Position numbers and translations under genes: made by a program. From the NCBI GenBank assembly GCA_948470475.1, contig OX419338.1, forward strand, positions 13,168,072 to 13,232,071: a stretch of 64,000 nt of DNA. The letters are read 5' to 3'. The stretch is from Galaxea fascicularis. Lineage: Eukaryota > Cnidaria > Anthozoa > Scleractinia > Euphylliidae. The notes under the pieces were generated by a model that saw only the letters and a program-made list of their open reading frames with translations, had not been told where the DNA came from and did not search any database. Below, in pieces: positions 10,373 to 21,440 of this stretch (position 1 is its first letter; the number at the start of each line of letters is the position of its first letter).

Positions 10373-10501
10373 CGTTTTCACATCCGATTTCATCTGACTC
10401 ATCTGGACATTCGCTGACTCCATTACAACGGTGAATATTCCAGATGAACGAGCCTCCATCGGAACATTGGAACAACTTCTCTTTAGCAATTCCAAACAAA
10501 A
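10373..10501 (-). CDS. LDL-receptor class A exon of an extracellular gene
   Basis: A 129-bp exon on the minus strand begins after a polypyrimidine tract with CACAG (10,502-10,506) and ends at ACG|GTAAGA (donor 10,371-10,372). It encodes one LDLa module with the family pattern FQCSDG, IHRCNGVSEC, DESDE and GC, including the calcium-binding D-x-S-D-E. Both borders are phase 1, so the exon is symmetrical and could be shuffled without frame change. It follows the VWC-like exon at 10,643-10,975. Further exons must lie below 10,300 but none was recognised. Confidence 0.82.
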
Positions 10502-10642
10502 CTGTGAAAAAAAAAATGCTTTTAAGTAAGATTTTCATATCACGGGAAAAATCGCATTTTTTGCCGTTTGTTATGAAGAGATTTCGAGCAATTAACTTGT
10601 GTTGAACTTGAGCAAGGGAACTCCTGGCTTCAGTTTCCTTAC

Positions 10643-10975
10643 CTTTGCAAGCGCTAGAAGTTCTTGCTTGTCTCTGATAAGGATCGGCACATCGTTCACA
10701 AGTCGAAAATTTATCAACTTTGAACAATCCATAAGTGATATTGATAATGTATTGAGAACAGTTGATTGTACCATTTAGGCAAGTGCACTTAACACATGGG
10801 CTGTTGAGCCACTCTTCGTTGTTGTTTCGGATCTTTCCCGTGATGTCCATACATGCTGGCTCTGCAAGTATAAGACACTCGACTGTTAAGTCGCTTTTAC
10901 AAAAGCACTTTGTTGTTGAGTTCATGAGCCAAGGTTCGTCAGGTTCGTTTTGTATGAGGCACGCAGAATATGGGG
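10643..10975 (-). CDS. Cysteine-rich (VWC-like) exon of the same extracellular gene
   Basis: A 333-bp phase 1-1 exon is bounded by TTTTTACAG (acceptor, 10,976-10,980) and AAAG|GTAAGG (donor, 10,641-10,642). The 111 codons hold about twelve Cys. One stretch has the von Willebrand factor C spacing: CMDITG, a Trp, then CVKCTC and INC. An earlier unit (CLIQNE, CFCKS, VEC) looks like a partial repeat of the same fold. The splice phase matches the LDLa exon exactly, so the two form one transcript. Secretion or membrane attachment is inferred from the domains; no signal peptide lies in the window. The exact family is not assigned. Confidence 0.72.
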
Positions 10976-11800
10976 CTGTAAAAACAAAGGGGTTTGTAGC
11001 GGCAAAATTAAGCATGGCAACTTTGATCCAGGGTATGAACTTTAAAGCAGATTGTTTGCATGGATTTATTCACATGACCGCACGGCAGCCATGTTGGTGA
11101 CCCAAAACAAAGGAACAGCGGCTATATTGGTGTACAAAGTTAACCCTCTGGGAATTGAACTCTTTTTTTATGCAAATACTATCTTTTGCTTCATGAACCC
11201 ATATGGCCGCTGGTCACGTGAGTGAAAACTATCTATCTGGGGCTTGTTAGTATGTTGTTGCTCACAGAAGCACATTCTGTACAAGATAAAGCAAATAATT
11301 ATGAATGAAACGAGCAAATCACCTAATTAATCAATTAAGCTATGGTGGCCTGAGATTGCCATAGGAATATTTAAACCGAGTTAGGAAAATACTCAAAATT
11401 AAAAACATGGTAATAAAAACAAAAATAAATAATTTTGTCGTGTTTCTAAAACGTAGTATTGTTTCAAAAACTATCTACCCAAAAATTAAATTAAAAAAAT
11501 GTAATCAAAAGCAAAACAAAGTGAAATGAAATCAAAAATCGCCTTGGCCTATAGTTGTCATAGACCACAGTCACTTGTAGTCGTGCATAAACCAGCATCC
11601 CCTGCAGCTTTTCAAAGTGGCGAGTAAAAAAGGCGCGTGGAAAAAGTTTTGAAAAAGGCAATGAAGGAAAAAAGACTCAAAAATATGCAAGGCCAAACTA
11701 AATCGTTTTAGTTTTCTTTTCATTTTATTTTATTTTAGTATGTACTCTTTCAAGCATCTTGGCCCTAGCCCTCCCTGTTTAAGAGAAACAAATAAGATTA
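10976..11800. other. Non-coding, A-rich; no gene recognised
   Basis: Presumed upstream intron of the VWC/LDLa gene. A region near 11,395-11,545 is A-rich with AAAATTAAA-type words. No second exon could be supported. Confidence 0.4.
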
Positions 11801-11809
11801 TAAGCGGAG

Positions 11810-11845
11810 CTCCGCGCGCGCCTTCGGCGCGCGCGCGCGGAGCAC
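11810..11845. repeat. GC-rich palindrome at the left end of R copy R1
   Basis: CTCCGCGCGCGCC-TTC-GGCGCGCGCGCGCGGAG forms a strong hairpin. The adjoining GCGGAGCTCC string also appears, inverted, near the right end of the R family (GGAGCTCCGC), which suggests inverted ends for the repeat. Confidence 0.75.
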
Positions 11846-14566
11846 CATTGCTAAGAAAATATGGTAACCAATCCATCCGAGAACTTTTGGTTATGACGTC
11901 ATCGTACGACCGACTGACCGACCGTCCGACCGTCCGTCCGACCGTACGTACGTCCACCCCATCATGTAAGCCAAAGTCAAATGTGATACTCCAGTTAACC
12001 CTTTCGTGAGCAAGCTCGCATATAAGCGCGCTTCCATATAAACTGTTTTTGGAAAGATCATTTGCCCATACACGCAGTTCTCAACCCGCGTTTTTGTAAC
12101 GGGAAATTGCATGGCCAAATTTTAAAACAAAGTCAGTTTTGTCTATTTGTTGGCGGAGTATCAGTGACAAAAAAGCGGGAGAAAGAACAAGAAAGGGCAC
12201 GAGTAAACAGGCAGAGTATCAGTGGCAAACAGCGGGAGAAAGAGCACGAACAAACCGGCTGAATTGTAATGTCGAACAACGGGAGAAAGAACAAGAAACG
12301 GCTCGAGTAAACAGGCTGAATCGTACTGACGAGCAATGGGCGAAAGAACAACAAAAAGCTCGAGAAAAGAGCCGACGAATTTATAGTGAGGAACAGCGAA
12401 AAAGAGAGCGTCTTTTATCAAGCTGTAAAAACATTACCCAAGTGTCAGGGAGTTTCAGTTTTTCCTCGTGTTTACCTGCAGAACCTTGCATGAAGAGAAA
12501 AGATCGTGTGGTCTGGCAAGGTTTCAGTAATTATGCGCCGTCTTCGGACCTTGCTGTCTCTATTAAAGTGGACGGTTTTGCCGCTAAAATCCTTAATTGA
12601 AGAAGCTTCCTTGATAGGCATGAGAAGTAATAAGACTTACTTTTGTGTGAAATGACCGCTTCTGCTTGAGCTCTGCGTTCGGAGTGATTGTTGACTGACT
12701 TAAACTGTGCGCAGGTTAGTACTCCTGTTTTGTCTTTTATATGGACATTTATGCAAAGAAAATTGAATAGCGATTTGTCTCGGTTTGTTACTTGTCTTAT
12801 TTTTTCCGATTTCTGCGAGAAACGTAGAAGAGACATTTGCATCGGTTTCTTTTTTACGTTTTTTTGTTTTCAGGCTTCCATCTCAAATTGGTAATAACCT
12901 CGGCCGGAAAACTCTCGCAAAGGACAACAACTCCTTGCCAAAAGTAAACGCGATTTTTAACTGCTGCAACATTGGAAATGCCAGCGATATGTTGTCCCTC
13001 GCAGCAATTCTTAGCAAAGCAATGATTTTGTGTGAAATGAAGGCTATCATGTCGGCTCTGCGTTCGGAGTGATTATCGACTGACCTGAACTGTCCGCATC
13101 CGCAGGTTAGTATTCCTGTTTTGTCTTTTAGACGGATGCTTATGCCAAGAACACTCGGACTAGCGATTTGCCTAGGTTACTCACGAGTTACGTTTGTTAC
13201 TTGTCTTATTTTTCCAATTTCTACGAGCAACGCCGAAGAAACATTCGTATCGTTTTTTTGTTTTCTTACGTTTTGTTGTTTTCACGCTTTTACCTCAAAT
13301 TGGTTTGGACTAAAAAATGCTCGTGTTTTTTCCATAATTATGTTTTCTATCCAATATTTCATTTTGGATCCTAAAACTCTTCGTTTTCCCTGCTGTTGCT
13401 CATTTTTGGGCACAAAATTGGTTGAAGAAAAGGCAAGCGAAGTTCGGACGGTTTAAATCCTCGGCTCCGCTTTGTTAGGAACAAGAGCTGGATTGACATT
13501 TGGAAAACTCTCGCTAAGAGAGACAACTCCTTGCCAAAAGTAAACACGATTTTTAACAGCTCCAGCATTCGAAATGCCAGCAATATGTTGTCCCTCACAG
13601 CAATTCTCGTTGTCAGTTAAAAAAACGCAGACTTGAAAGGGTAATTACGGTAAAAACTTCGTCTTTAATTCAATGTTTATTGACAAATGTTTTTCTGAAA
13701 CCGATTTGTTTGTCTGTTGTCATTGCCAGATGTTATCATTAACGGTGATGTAAAAAATAATACCGCCCACGACTTGTAGTCAACGTTTGTAGTTTGCAAT
13801 ATTTGTAGTTGATCGAAGTCAAGAATAAAACGATTCTCAACCATTTGCAGTTTATCACCTGAGTTGATTCCTTTACTTATCGTGCCGCAGTCACTTTTCA
13901 TAACGAAAAGTTAAAGTGACTTTCGCTTAATGTTTTTCGGTGCTATTGCACAAAGGACACAGACGGCAGTTTTCTATCGTCTTTACTCTTATAGATCACA
14001 AAAATGACGTCATAAAATAGTCAAAACAAGGCAACAAAGTACTTTTCTTCTTTTTTGGGTGGTGTCGAAGAGTACCCACTTTGGGGTTTTACCATTTTGT
14101 TTTGTTGTGGAATATTTCGGTTTGTTGAGGTTAAAATGTCAACGATACATGTTAGAAAATTTGTGACTTAGCCAAAGCACATAACCGGTTGTGATGTTGG
14201 ATTTAAAAGTGAGTCACTGGGCCTGTTAATCTATAGTGTAGAGATTTACACCATTTATATTGAAATGTAATCGGATGTAGTTAAACTGTGATGAAGCAAA
14301 ATCGTTTATGCTCATAGTCATGTAGTCCCTTGATCCAACGTGGAAAAGGCCGATGATAAATCGAAAATGAACGTTAGCACATGTTTGAATGGTGGCTGTG
14401 GCTCTGCAGCAAAACAGTAAAAACTATAATCACAATACAGAAGTCCTTAGTAGAGTCCTGGCTCGAGTCGTGGCATTGATTTTATTTTATCGGTAAATGC
14501 CATGCAATAAGGAAAGAACTGTGGAGCCCCGCTTTTAGGCTTGCCTAAATATATATATTATTTAAT
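11846..14566 (+). repeat. Family R long dispersed repeat, copy R1 (about 2.7 kb)
   Basis: Begins GAGCACCATTGCTAAG and aligns by eye in order with 51,083-54,195. Shared features are the ACCGACCG-rich block near 11,905-11,945, a 17-codon repeat block, two tandem sub-blocks about 390 bp apart that begin GGTTAGTANTCCTGTTTTGT (12,715 and 13,105), the SV-like string TTTTGGGCACAAAATTGG, and the terminal hairpin TTTAGGC-TT-GCCTAAA plus (AT)n. No transposase, RT or recombinase motif is seen. The class is unknown; the inverted GGAGCTCC strings at the ends hint at a DNA or foldback element. Confidence 0.7.
12163..12410 (+). repeat. Coding-like 51-bp tandem repeat (Glu/Lys/Arg heptads)
   Basis: Four to five units of about 51-54 bases read AACNGCGGGAGAAAGAACAA and encode a motif like QREKEQERARVNR, a charged coiled-coil style repeat. 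The last units stay open through 12,600. A homologous but rearranged block lies at 51,430-51,640 in copy R2. It is probably a fossil of a repetitive protein gene captured by family R. One frameshift separates the first two units from the rest. Confidence 0.5.
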
Positions 14567-15039
14567 CGGACTTGATAATTTTGGGCAAAGAATTGGTTGA
14601 AGAAAAGCCAAGCGAAGTCCGGACGGTTTATATCCTCGGCTTCGCTTAGCCCGTGTTTTCACGAGAGAGGCTTACTGCGGTTATTGCTAACCGCGGTTTG
14701 GTAACTTAACCTTGGTTAAGTGAGAAGCTGTTTACACAGAACTAAGTAACTAAAGTAAACAGTAGACAACTAACAGTTTACGCGAGAAATTCAGCTTCAC
14801 TTGAGTAAAAACCCGGGACTGAAGAGTTTCATACAACAATGCCGTTGAAAACGTCATTCGGAACTTTCGCCGCTGTTTATTATTTTTTCTAGCTTTACTT
14901 CGTGAAGTGTCGTCTAACGTCTATAGAAGGTCATTACTCCTCTTACCCTCTTTTAAGGATACTCCATTCGAAAATGGCGCCCAATCCCATAATTTCACAA
15001 ATTTAATTTTTTGTGACGTCACACTTTAGAACTCTATTC
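14567..15039. other. R fragment, then unassigned DNA
   Basis: 14,579-14,650 is another short piece of R (TTTTGGGCAAAGAATTGG followed by GAAGTCCGGACGGTTTATAT). The rest, including a GGTTATTGCTAACCGCGGTT palindrome-like string near 14,680, holds no recognised gene. Confidence 0.45.
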
Positions 15040-15283
15040 TCGTTGTTAGTTAAAAAAATCGCAATGTTACAATGTTCAATGTTTACGGCTGAAAAATGTT
15101 TTTCAGAAATGCTGAATCAGATGCTATCATTAACAGAGATGTCAAAAATAAACCACTCACGACTTGTATTCAAGGCTTCTCGTTTGCAATGTTTGAAATT
15201 TCTCGAAGTCAAGAATAAAACCATTCCGCTCAAGATCACTAGATAATTGCAGTTGATCACCTGAGTTGATTCATGGCTAAAAT
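15040..15283 (+). repeat. Family R partial copy R4, left part
   Basis: Matches the R segment with CTCGTTGTTAGTTAAAAAA, ATGCTATCATTAACAG and GTCAAGAATAAAACCATTC. It is cut off after CTGAGTTGATTCATGGCT and resumes at about 15,960. Confidence 0.6.
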
Positions 15284-15954
15284 ACTGTGACACAGGACTT
15301 TTTGAATACGTTCATAATACACAAAAAACCTAAAGAAAATTACAGAAATACAAATAAATACAAGGCTAGTGTACAAAATAAAAGCTAAAGACTAGAACAG
15401 GGAACAGAAGACATGGAGGCTGCACTGGTTCCAAAGTAAAAGACTAAACAAACAGACGTACACGGACCTAGCATTGTCATGAAGACGAAAAGTAAACAAC
15501 TAAACCAAAATGATAGCAAGCGACAAAACAAGAAAATATGCTTACCCCGGCGGCTGATAATCTACGAACTAAAGGAAATAAAAAGCGTATAAGCCGAAAG
15601 ATAACTTATAAGGACAAAAGAAACGACAGACAACTAGTTGGAAGGAAACATACAAAATCACAGCACGAGTTTACAATCCAGTAGAACTGCATAAAACGGT
15701 AGGAAACGAGAAATATCTACGGGAAAGCTTGATTAATGAAAAGAAAAACTACTTAACAGAAAGATTATAAGGCGATTATGAAATGATGGATCACTTAGAA
15801 AAATAAAACAACGAAAAAAGCTACTGAGAAAATAACTCACATTGTGTTCCGATTCACGAGCTCGTTCTACTTTCTCGCCAGTGCGCACGCGCGGCTCAAA
15901 GACCCACAAGGCACCCATGATGCGTACGAAACGCACTCTCACAATGCTATGCTC
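15284..15954. mobile_element. 0.67-kb insertion splitting R copy R4
   Basis: Foreign to R by comparison with R1 and R2. A-rich on the plus strand with few coding signs. Possibly a solo terminal repeat or a SINE-like unit, but ends and target duplication were not resolved by eye. Confidence 0.35.
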
Positions 15955-16130
15955 AATCAGTCTGTCGCAGTCACTTTCCTCAAGGAAAAGTAAAGTCGAT
16001 TTCGCTCAACGTTTTTCGATGTTGTCGTAAAAAGGACATCGACGGCACTTTCTATCGTCTTTACTGTAATAGATCACAACAATGACACAATAAAATGTTC
16101 AAAACAAGACGAGCAACCGATACGGTTTCA
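15955..16130 (+). repeat. Family R partial copy R4, right part
   Basis: GTCGCAGTCACTTTCCTCA, then GAAAAGTAAAGTC and TCTATCGTCTTTACTGTAAT match 13,890-14,040 and 53,250-53,380. Confidence 0.6.
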
Positions 16131-16145
16131 TTGGTCGCGTAAACG

Positions 16146-16556
16146 ACGAAACCGCATCGATTTAAAAACGGTTACATGTTTTGGTGCGAAATTGGCTGGC
16201 TCGCGAAGGCTAAACATGGTGAATTTCGCACGGAGTGCAGCGCTTTGTTGCACAATCACAACTTTGATCTGTGGTTTAACTTCGCCTTTTCAGCTTTCAT
16301 GTATTTTTTATATACTCTCTATAAACCGAGAGGCATATCATAATAATAGGCAGAGATGTCTTAAAATGTTGACTTTTATAGACGATACGCTCCAGACTAA
16401 CGAAGAGAAAAGCAAAACGATGATTGGGAAAACTCTTCACTCGTTCCCAGAACCAACTGACGAAGCGCAAGGGCCTGAGAATCAGATCGCCATGACATGA
16501 TAGGTTCCGTGTAAACACTTCAAAACCGTGTCCATTTCGATGCGGTTTCGAGGTCA
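16146..16556. mobile_element. Possible TIR element around CGAAACCGCATCGA
   Basis: CGAAACCGCATCGAT with AAAACGG at 16,146-16,180 is mirrored by the reverse complement at 16,505-16,556 (AAACCGTG then TTTCGATGCGGTTTCG). The 0.4 kb between has no convincing ORF. Diverged ends make the call tentative. Confidence 0.4.
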
Positions 16557-17699
16557 TGAAACCTTTTCGATTGGAAACCGCGCCCGTATAAACAATGCTT
16601 TGGCTTCAGGTACTTTACAGAATATTGTGCAAACCTTTTCAATACTTTTTAACGTTATTTTACAAAAATTCCAATAGGACGGTTGACAATACAGGCGATC
16701 TACTGGGTAAATATTTGACTTTATCGAATTGTTAAGGCTTTCAGTCTGACGCCTCAGCCAGGAGTTTATTTTGATCTCGCCGACATATTCGAACACAACT
16801 TGTTATTCAACGTTAGCACTTAATAGTGCAGTTTAGGTTCCTTAAAAAGTACAACAGGGACGTTTTTAGGCTAAAAGATAGTCAATTTCGGTGAGCAAAA
16901 GCAGCACTGATTTGTGACAAAAACGTTGAGTTTTGTTTAAATACAATGCGGGACCATGTAAGTGAAACAGCGGTTAAAATTACAAACTGTCAAAGGTCAC
17001 CGGATAGATCATTCGATCTTGCACATTTGCATTAAGCGGGCCAAAAAAAGAAAAATAACTGTGTCAAACAGGAAGAGTGGCTCTTTCAAAAGAGCTCTAT
17101 TACAAGCGCTAATTTTATAAACCCCCGACGTTACAGCCTACTAAAATACTGTAAAATTCACGTTGTCAACAAAGTAGTAAACATTGCCATCTGTGTGCGG
17201 GTAGAAAGAATGTCAAGAATTGAAAGAAAGCTGAGATCTAGATAAGAAGTAGGTTGAAAGTAACTTAAAGAAATGTGTAACAAATCCTGTAAAACTGAGC
17301 TAAAGAAAGGCTTCCGTTGTTTTGTACGCAGTGAGCGTTTTGAAAATGCGTTAATTTGCATAACTTTCAGCCGTCGGCCAGGTTTACTCCAATTTCAAAC
17401 TTTTCAATTCTTCGCTAAAGCGGAGACTCTCTGGAGCCTTTGAATATAATTTTTGAAAATAGTCAACCAAAAGGGATTTTTTGGTAAAACAAAACAAAAT
17501 TCGAATTATTGCAACTGGCCACGGATTCTCGATAATTACTGAGAACGGCTCTTAAGACTCGAATTGAACAAAGAAATGGCGGCAACCACCGGTGCGGAAA
17601 CTTGATTGTTGTGCTTAGTTTATGTTTACAGCAGCTCGAGGGGTAAGCCATTCGATGAAACAACGCGGCTAAAGCAGCTACTGTAACTCTCAGATTTTA
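16557..17699. other. No gene recognised
   Basis: About 1.1 kb of unique-looking DNA. Short minus-strand frames (for example 17,158-17,361 and 17,463-17,663) have no recognisable domain. Confidence 0.4.
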
Positions 17700-18400
17700 A
17701 CTAGTGATACAACCTCTTTCACTGAAAAGTGGTTTAAGATTATATGGAGCAACTGGACCATTGGCTGTAGCGTCATAGCTGGAAAGGTCTACAATGCTGA
17801 CATGCTCACCAGTGGCACGGAGACTACGATGTCGGCAGATTGATTTCAAACTCACTCGATCAAAGTGATAACTGTCGCCGTGGAAAGGAGAAAAGCACTG
17901 GATTCATAGAACGTCAGTCCAAATGAAGGAAACTCCCAGATATTCCGCGCCAACAACAGCAAAGTCAAGAAGAGTACTTACTTCTATTCACTCCAGATTG
18001 CTCTCTGATACCGGACCGCAGCTGATACGGACAACATCAAGGGGATATTTAAAGATGCTCTGGGCCCGACGCAGAGGAAAACTACCCTTCCGAAATCTGC
18101 CACTGGGGGGGTAATCCGAGTTCTGGCAAAGCAGATACAACACTGGGTTAATTTGGGCCCCATTTCAAACTATATGCTTGAGGAAACGTAGTCCCTGAGG
18201 ATGCCCTGTGTGCCATCGAGTGCCTACCCGTGCTGAAGTAAAGAACTAACAACCCTCGAAGAACACAGCGAGACCCTGGGCTCTCTTGCCTCCGGAAAAG
18301 TACCTGGGAAAGGAGGGATCCCTTTCCTTGAAGTGCTACAAATACTGTAATCGCTATCGCGACGTTTCCCTCCTAAGCATTGTCGGAAGCTCATAGCACG
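17700..18400 (+). pseudogene. Decayed non-LTR retrotransposon (LINE) fragment
   Basis: Across all three plus frames, pieces of the region just before a LINE reverse transcriptase can be read. They include NIKGIFKDALGPTQRK near 18,030, then SATGG and a Trp-Val after KQIQ, and later TLEEHSETLGSLASGK with PGK-GIP near 18,250-18,320. The last is the well-known ASGKAPGxDGIP motif that starts the RT fingers in CR1/jockey-type LINEs. Many stops and shifts are present and no catalytic YxDD box was found. Confidence 0.6.
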
Positions 18401-19059
18401 AGTGGCACTAAAGAGACGGTAGATACTTGCAATGCGGAGCGAATACTCAGAATTACAGGGCTGGTTCCGAGCCAACAGGTCAACCATGGAATTGTCCCTC
18501 AAACACCAACAGGAAGAATGCAGGACGCTAAGGCAGCCATTCAAGGAATGAAAAATTTTATGCTCTCTTTGGTTTTGTTTGGATGAAATTAATGGTCGAA
18601 TCTTCCTTCCTTCATCTTCCTTCAATTTCCTTCCATACACCCATTTCAGTAATTTCACTTACTGATTCTGCTGTTATTTCTGATCAATTGCATGAACGGA
18701 CAATAAAAGTAGCCAACGGTAAAAAGAAAATAACTTTTAAAGCTAGAAGCACATTCATGAATATTTCTGTTTTGAGATATTCTGGTCAAATTGACAATTA
18801 ACAGCAGATGAAATGAAAGTACGTGGATAAAATTTCGTATGCACACCATAAATGTTAAATAGAACCGCCCGGTCTATTACCAACCTAACTGATAGCAATT
18901 ACCAACTGAAGTTAGCCGAGACCATAAATTGGTAAGTAAAATAAGCCTTTTATTAAGCAGGCTACTAATGATGCAAAACGGCTGTTATAAACAAAAGTTT
19001 TAAGTCATTTGGCTTCTAGCCTTAAAGATTCTTGTAACTATCATGATGGCAAATAAATA
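18401..19059. other. No gene recognised
   Basis: 18,595-18,640 is a TTCCTTC-rich patch. No supported gene or element. Confidence 0.35.
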
Positions 19060-19210
19060 AATAAATAAAGCCGAAAAATTGATTTAGTTGATACTTTGCG
19101 TATAGATAGACCTTAGTGACAAACTTATAGAAGTATTTGATGTAAGGGCACCAGGTTATTTTCATATTTTGCGTTTGAATTAATGAATAAAAAAGTTACC
19201 ATATTCTTTT
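19060..19210 (+). repeat. Diverged direct repeat, unit 1
   Basis: GCCGAAAAATTGATTTAGTT and the following 120 bases resemble 19,857-19,990 in the same orientation. The hAT-like element at 19,359-19,683 lies between the two. Confidence 0.5.
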
Positions 19211-19358
19211 TCAAAGTGTATTTGATCTCATCAACCGATGCTTACCACTGCAAGAATATGACATATTGTGCGCAGAGCGTTTAAACAGGTAATGCATCTG
19301 TAAATATGTTTCTTAGAGAAACAAAACTTATGTTGGGCAATACTAATTGACTCTCCCT

Positions 19359-19683
19359 CAGGGACCACGGAGCCGGGGGGGGGGGCTGAAGCCCCCCCAA
19401 TAATTTTGGAAAAAAATTTTTTCAATTGAAAAATTACTGTTTTACTGCTTTCATAGATTAGTTCAAATTTGGTGTTTATTAGCCTGATAAATAATAAAAG
19501 AATTCACTGTGTCTGCTATATTGGGATGTATTTTTAGTCATTCTAGAAGCATTTATTTTAAAAATTTTCCGGGGGAGCATGCCCCCCGACCCCCATAGGA
19601 CGCTTGCGCCTGCGGCGCGCGCAAAAAATGCCTTCGGCATTCTATTTAGCCCCCCTAATCGCAAAAATGTTGCGCGGTCCCTG
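19359..19683. mobile_element. Miniature hAT-like element, 325 bp
   Basis: Terminal inverted repeats CAGGGACCACG (19,359) and CGCGGTCCCTG (ending 19,683) are flanked on both sides by TCCCT (19,354-19,358 and 19,684-19,688). The CAGGG-type termini suit the hAT superfamily. Inside are several palindromes (GGGGGGGCTGAAGCCCCCCC, TGCCTTCGGCA, GCGCCTGCGGCGCGC) and no transposase. hAT elements usually give 8-bp duplications, of which only 5 bp match here. Confidence 0.68.
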
Positions 19684-19856
19684 TCCCTACACAATCAGTC
19701 ATCACGTGAAACTAACAGTTTGTGGTCATACGACTGTCATAAGACAGTAAATTGTAAGTCATGACATTTATATTGCACAATCAAAATGCTGATTTTGGGT
19801 GTTCTAATCAATTCCATTTCCAAACTAAAAACAGATGGGAATATCATTTTGGGTAG

Positions 19857-19990
19857 CCGAAAAATCGATTTAGTTCATACTTTGCTTTTGATATGATAGG
19901 CCTAAGCGATAATTTTAGTAGTATTACAAATAAAGGCAATCAGGAAATATATGTTCTTGTTATTTTTGCGCCTGAATTTACTTTCACGCT
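19857..19990 (+). repeat. Diverged direct repeat, unit 2
   Basis: Partner of 19,060-19,210. Both begin GCCGAAAAAT and continue through GATTTAGTT-ATACTTTGC and a TTGCGCCTGAATT / TTGCGTTTGAATT string. Confidence 0.5.
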
Positions 19991-20289
19991 CTTAACTTTT
20001 ATTAGGAAGGCCGTAAAAGTGGGGAACGTGTGATATATATTTTTTTTTGGCGACGCGCCTGACAAGCCTTGTTGTCAAACTAGTTTGTTGGACAACTGCT
20101 GCTTGAGATATCAACACCTTCAACATAAATATACACATTTTTCAGGACTGCAACCGTTAAATGAATTTCTCAATGTGCAGAAAACGTAAATGTAGAGAGA
20201 AAAGTTCCGCAGTATATTGTCAATTATTTTTTGCCTTGGAAATAAAGAAACACTAACTTTTCAGAACGTTAAGGACACTTTTGTTTTTA

Positions 20290-20291
<2 letters not shown>

Positions 20292-20354
<63 letters not shown>
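20292..20354 (+). repeat. (GT)n microsatellite, about 31 units
   Basis: Uninterrupted GT dinucleotides. Apparent Cys-Val ORFs in two frames are artefacts of this tract. Confidence 0.97.
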
Positions 20355-20358
<4 letters not shown>

Positions 20359-20800
20359 TTGAACCTGTTTTTAGTTTACCCGATGAAATCGCCAGTCAGC
20401 TACAGTCGGCCTTCAAAAAACAGCATGCCTGCTGCAATCCTTTTCAGCGTACAGCACTTTTGGTACCACTAGCAAACAAGTCTTCAAACTTAAGGTAAAA
20501 GCAGAAAAGCAGGACGTCGAGTCTATTTTATGCTTTTAAAATATCCATTTTGAAAGTTCTAAGCGCCGTAACGTGGACCTGCCAGTAGGTTTTCTACTGC
20601 ATAAATAACCAACTAGACAATAAGCGTTATGACGGTTTAATTTTCGACGCCATCTTGTTCAGGTACTGGCAAGCTTGTCGGGAATAACAGTGTTTGTATG
20701 GGAGTCCGATGTAAAATGACTTACAAAAACCACGAATGAAGAAAAAATTGTGAATTGTAGATTTTAGTCGCTAACCCGACAAATTTTACTGACAAAGTGT
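20355..20800. other. No gene recognised
   Basis: Contains no supported gene, repeat or RNA. Confidence 0.4.
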
Positions 20801-20980
20801 GAGGGACGTCCTATCTACACGTAAAGTGCACCAGAATTTGCGAGGCGGGATTTTAAATTTCCCATAATTTTTTCTGTAATTTGCGCACGCTTCAGACAAA
20901 GTCTGTATACGTAAATTACAGAAAAATGTATGGAAAATTTAAAATACCGCCACGCAAATTCTAGTGCAGCTAGGACCCTC
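20801..20980. mobile_element. Foldback element, 180 bp
   Basis: Ends GAGGG...CCCTC. The arms share AGAATTTGCG, GGCGG and ATTTTAAATTT, then CCATA and TTTTTCTGTAATTT, as inverted copies of about 70 bases. The central loop (near 20,885-20,915) includes CAGACAAAGTCTG. This is a typical MITE/foldback without coding potential. Confidence 0.75.
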
Positions 20981-21218
20981 AAATTCTGTTTCGCCCTGTG
21001 TTCTACAAATATGAAAAGGCCACAATTTTCTGGCTGAGCCTCCCCATTTATCTGGCGTAATGGATGAAGCAGCACCATCCGTCCTACGGCAGCCTTTGCA
21101 TCAAACTATATTTTTTGATGCCAGTGTTCAGAAATGTTCGGGACTAAGCAATGTTGGCTAATTTAAGCATTCTACTGACTCTCAGTGAGCCACGCGAATG
21201 TATTTGCAACGTGATATC

Positions 21219-21261
21219 ACCCCTGATGAAGACATTAGACAGGAGTGTCGAAACGTCGGGT
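21219..21261 (+). ncRNA. Hammerhead-ribozyme-like core, third sequence family
   Basis: CTGATGA at 21,223, then A, stem II GACA...TGTC (21,231-21,234 with 21,246-21,249), then GAAAC GTC to 21,257. Helix I is CCC plus A paired with GGG plus T on either side. The same layout as the other motifs in this window but with different stem sequences, so the pairing is supported by covariation. It probably marks the 3' terminus of another Penelope-like family. Confidence 0.6.
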
Positions 21262-21304
21262 CGTGAATTATAACTTTTTAAGTTGCATTCATCAATCTTC
21301 AAAC

Positions 21305-21440
21305 CAGGGTAGCATCAAACTATGAGTAAAGGGGTTAGTTTCTGAAGAAACTGTTGTGCTGTTTCGGTGGTGAAGTAGTACACAAAAATTTGGTTTAATC
21401 AACGGAGCGAGCGTTAGCCCTTCGTCAGAGCGAAGCGAGG
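21305..21440 (-). mobile_element. Penelope-like terminal fragment
   Basis: GAGTAAAGGGGTTAGTTTCT through GAAGTAGTACACAAA matches the left end of the 56,263-58,252 element. The following AGCGTTAGCCCTTCGTCAGA is the antisense of the same hammerhead region, but here the GAAAC box has been lost (reads GCTCC). Confidence 0.55.

Noticed and set aside
18224..18658. Minus-strand 144-codon ORF
   Set aside because: The plus strand carries recognisable LINE RT words over the same bases; the minus frame has no domain.
20217..20498. Cys-Val repeat ORFs
   Set aside because: Produced by the (GT)n tract, with no sequence constraint outside it.
21395..21440. An eighth hammerhead motif
   Set aside because: CTGACGA and stem II are present on the minus strand but the GAAAC GTC box is replaced by GCTCC, so the core is lost.
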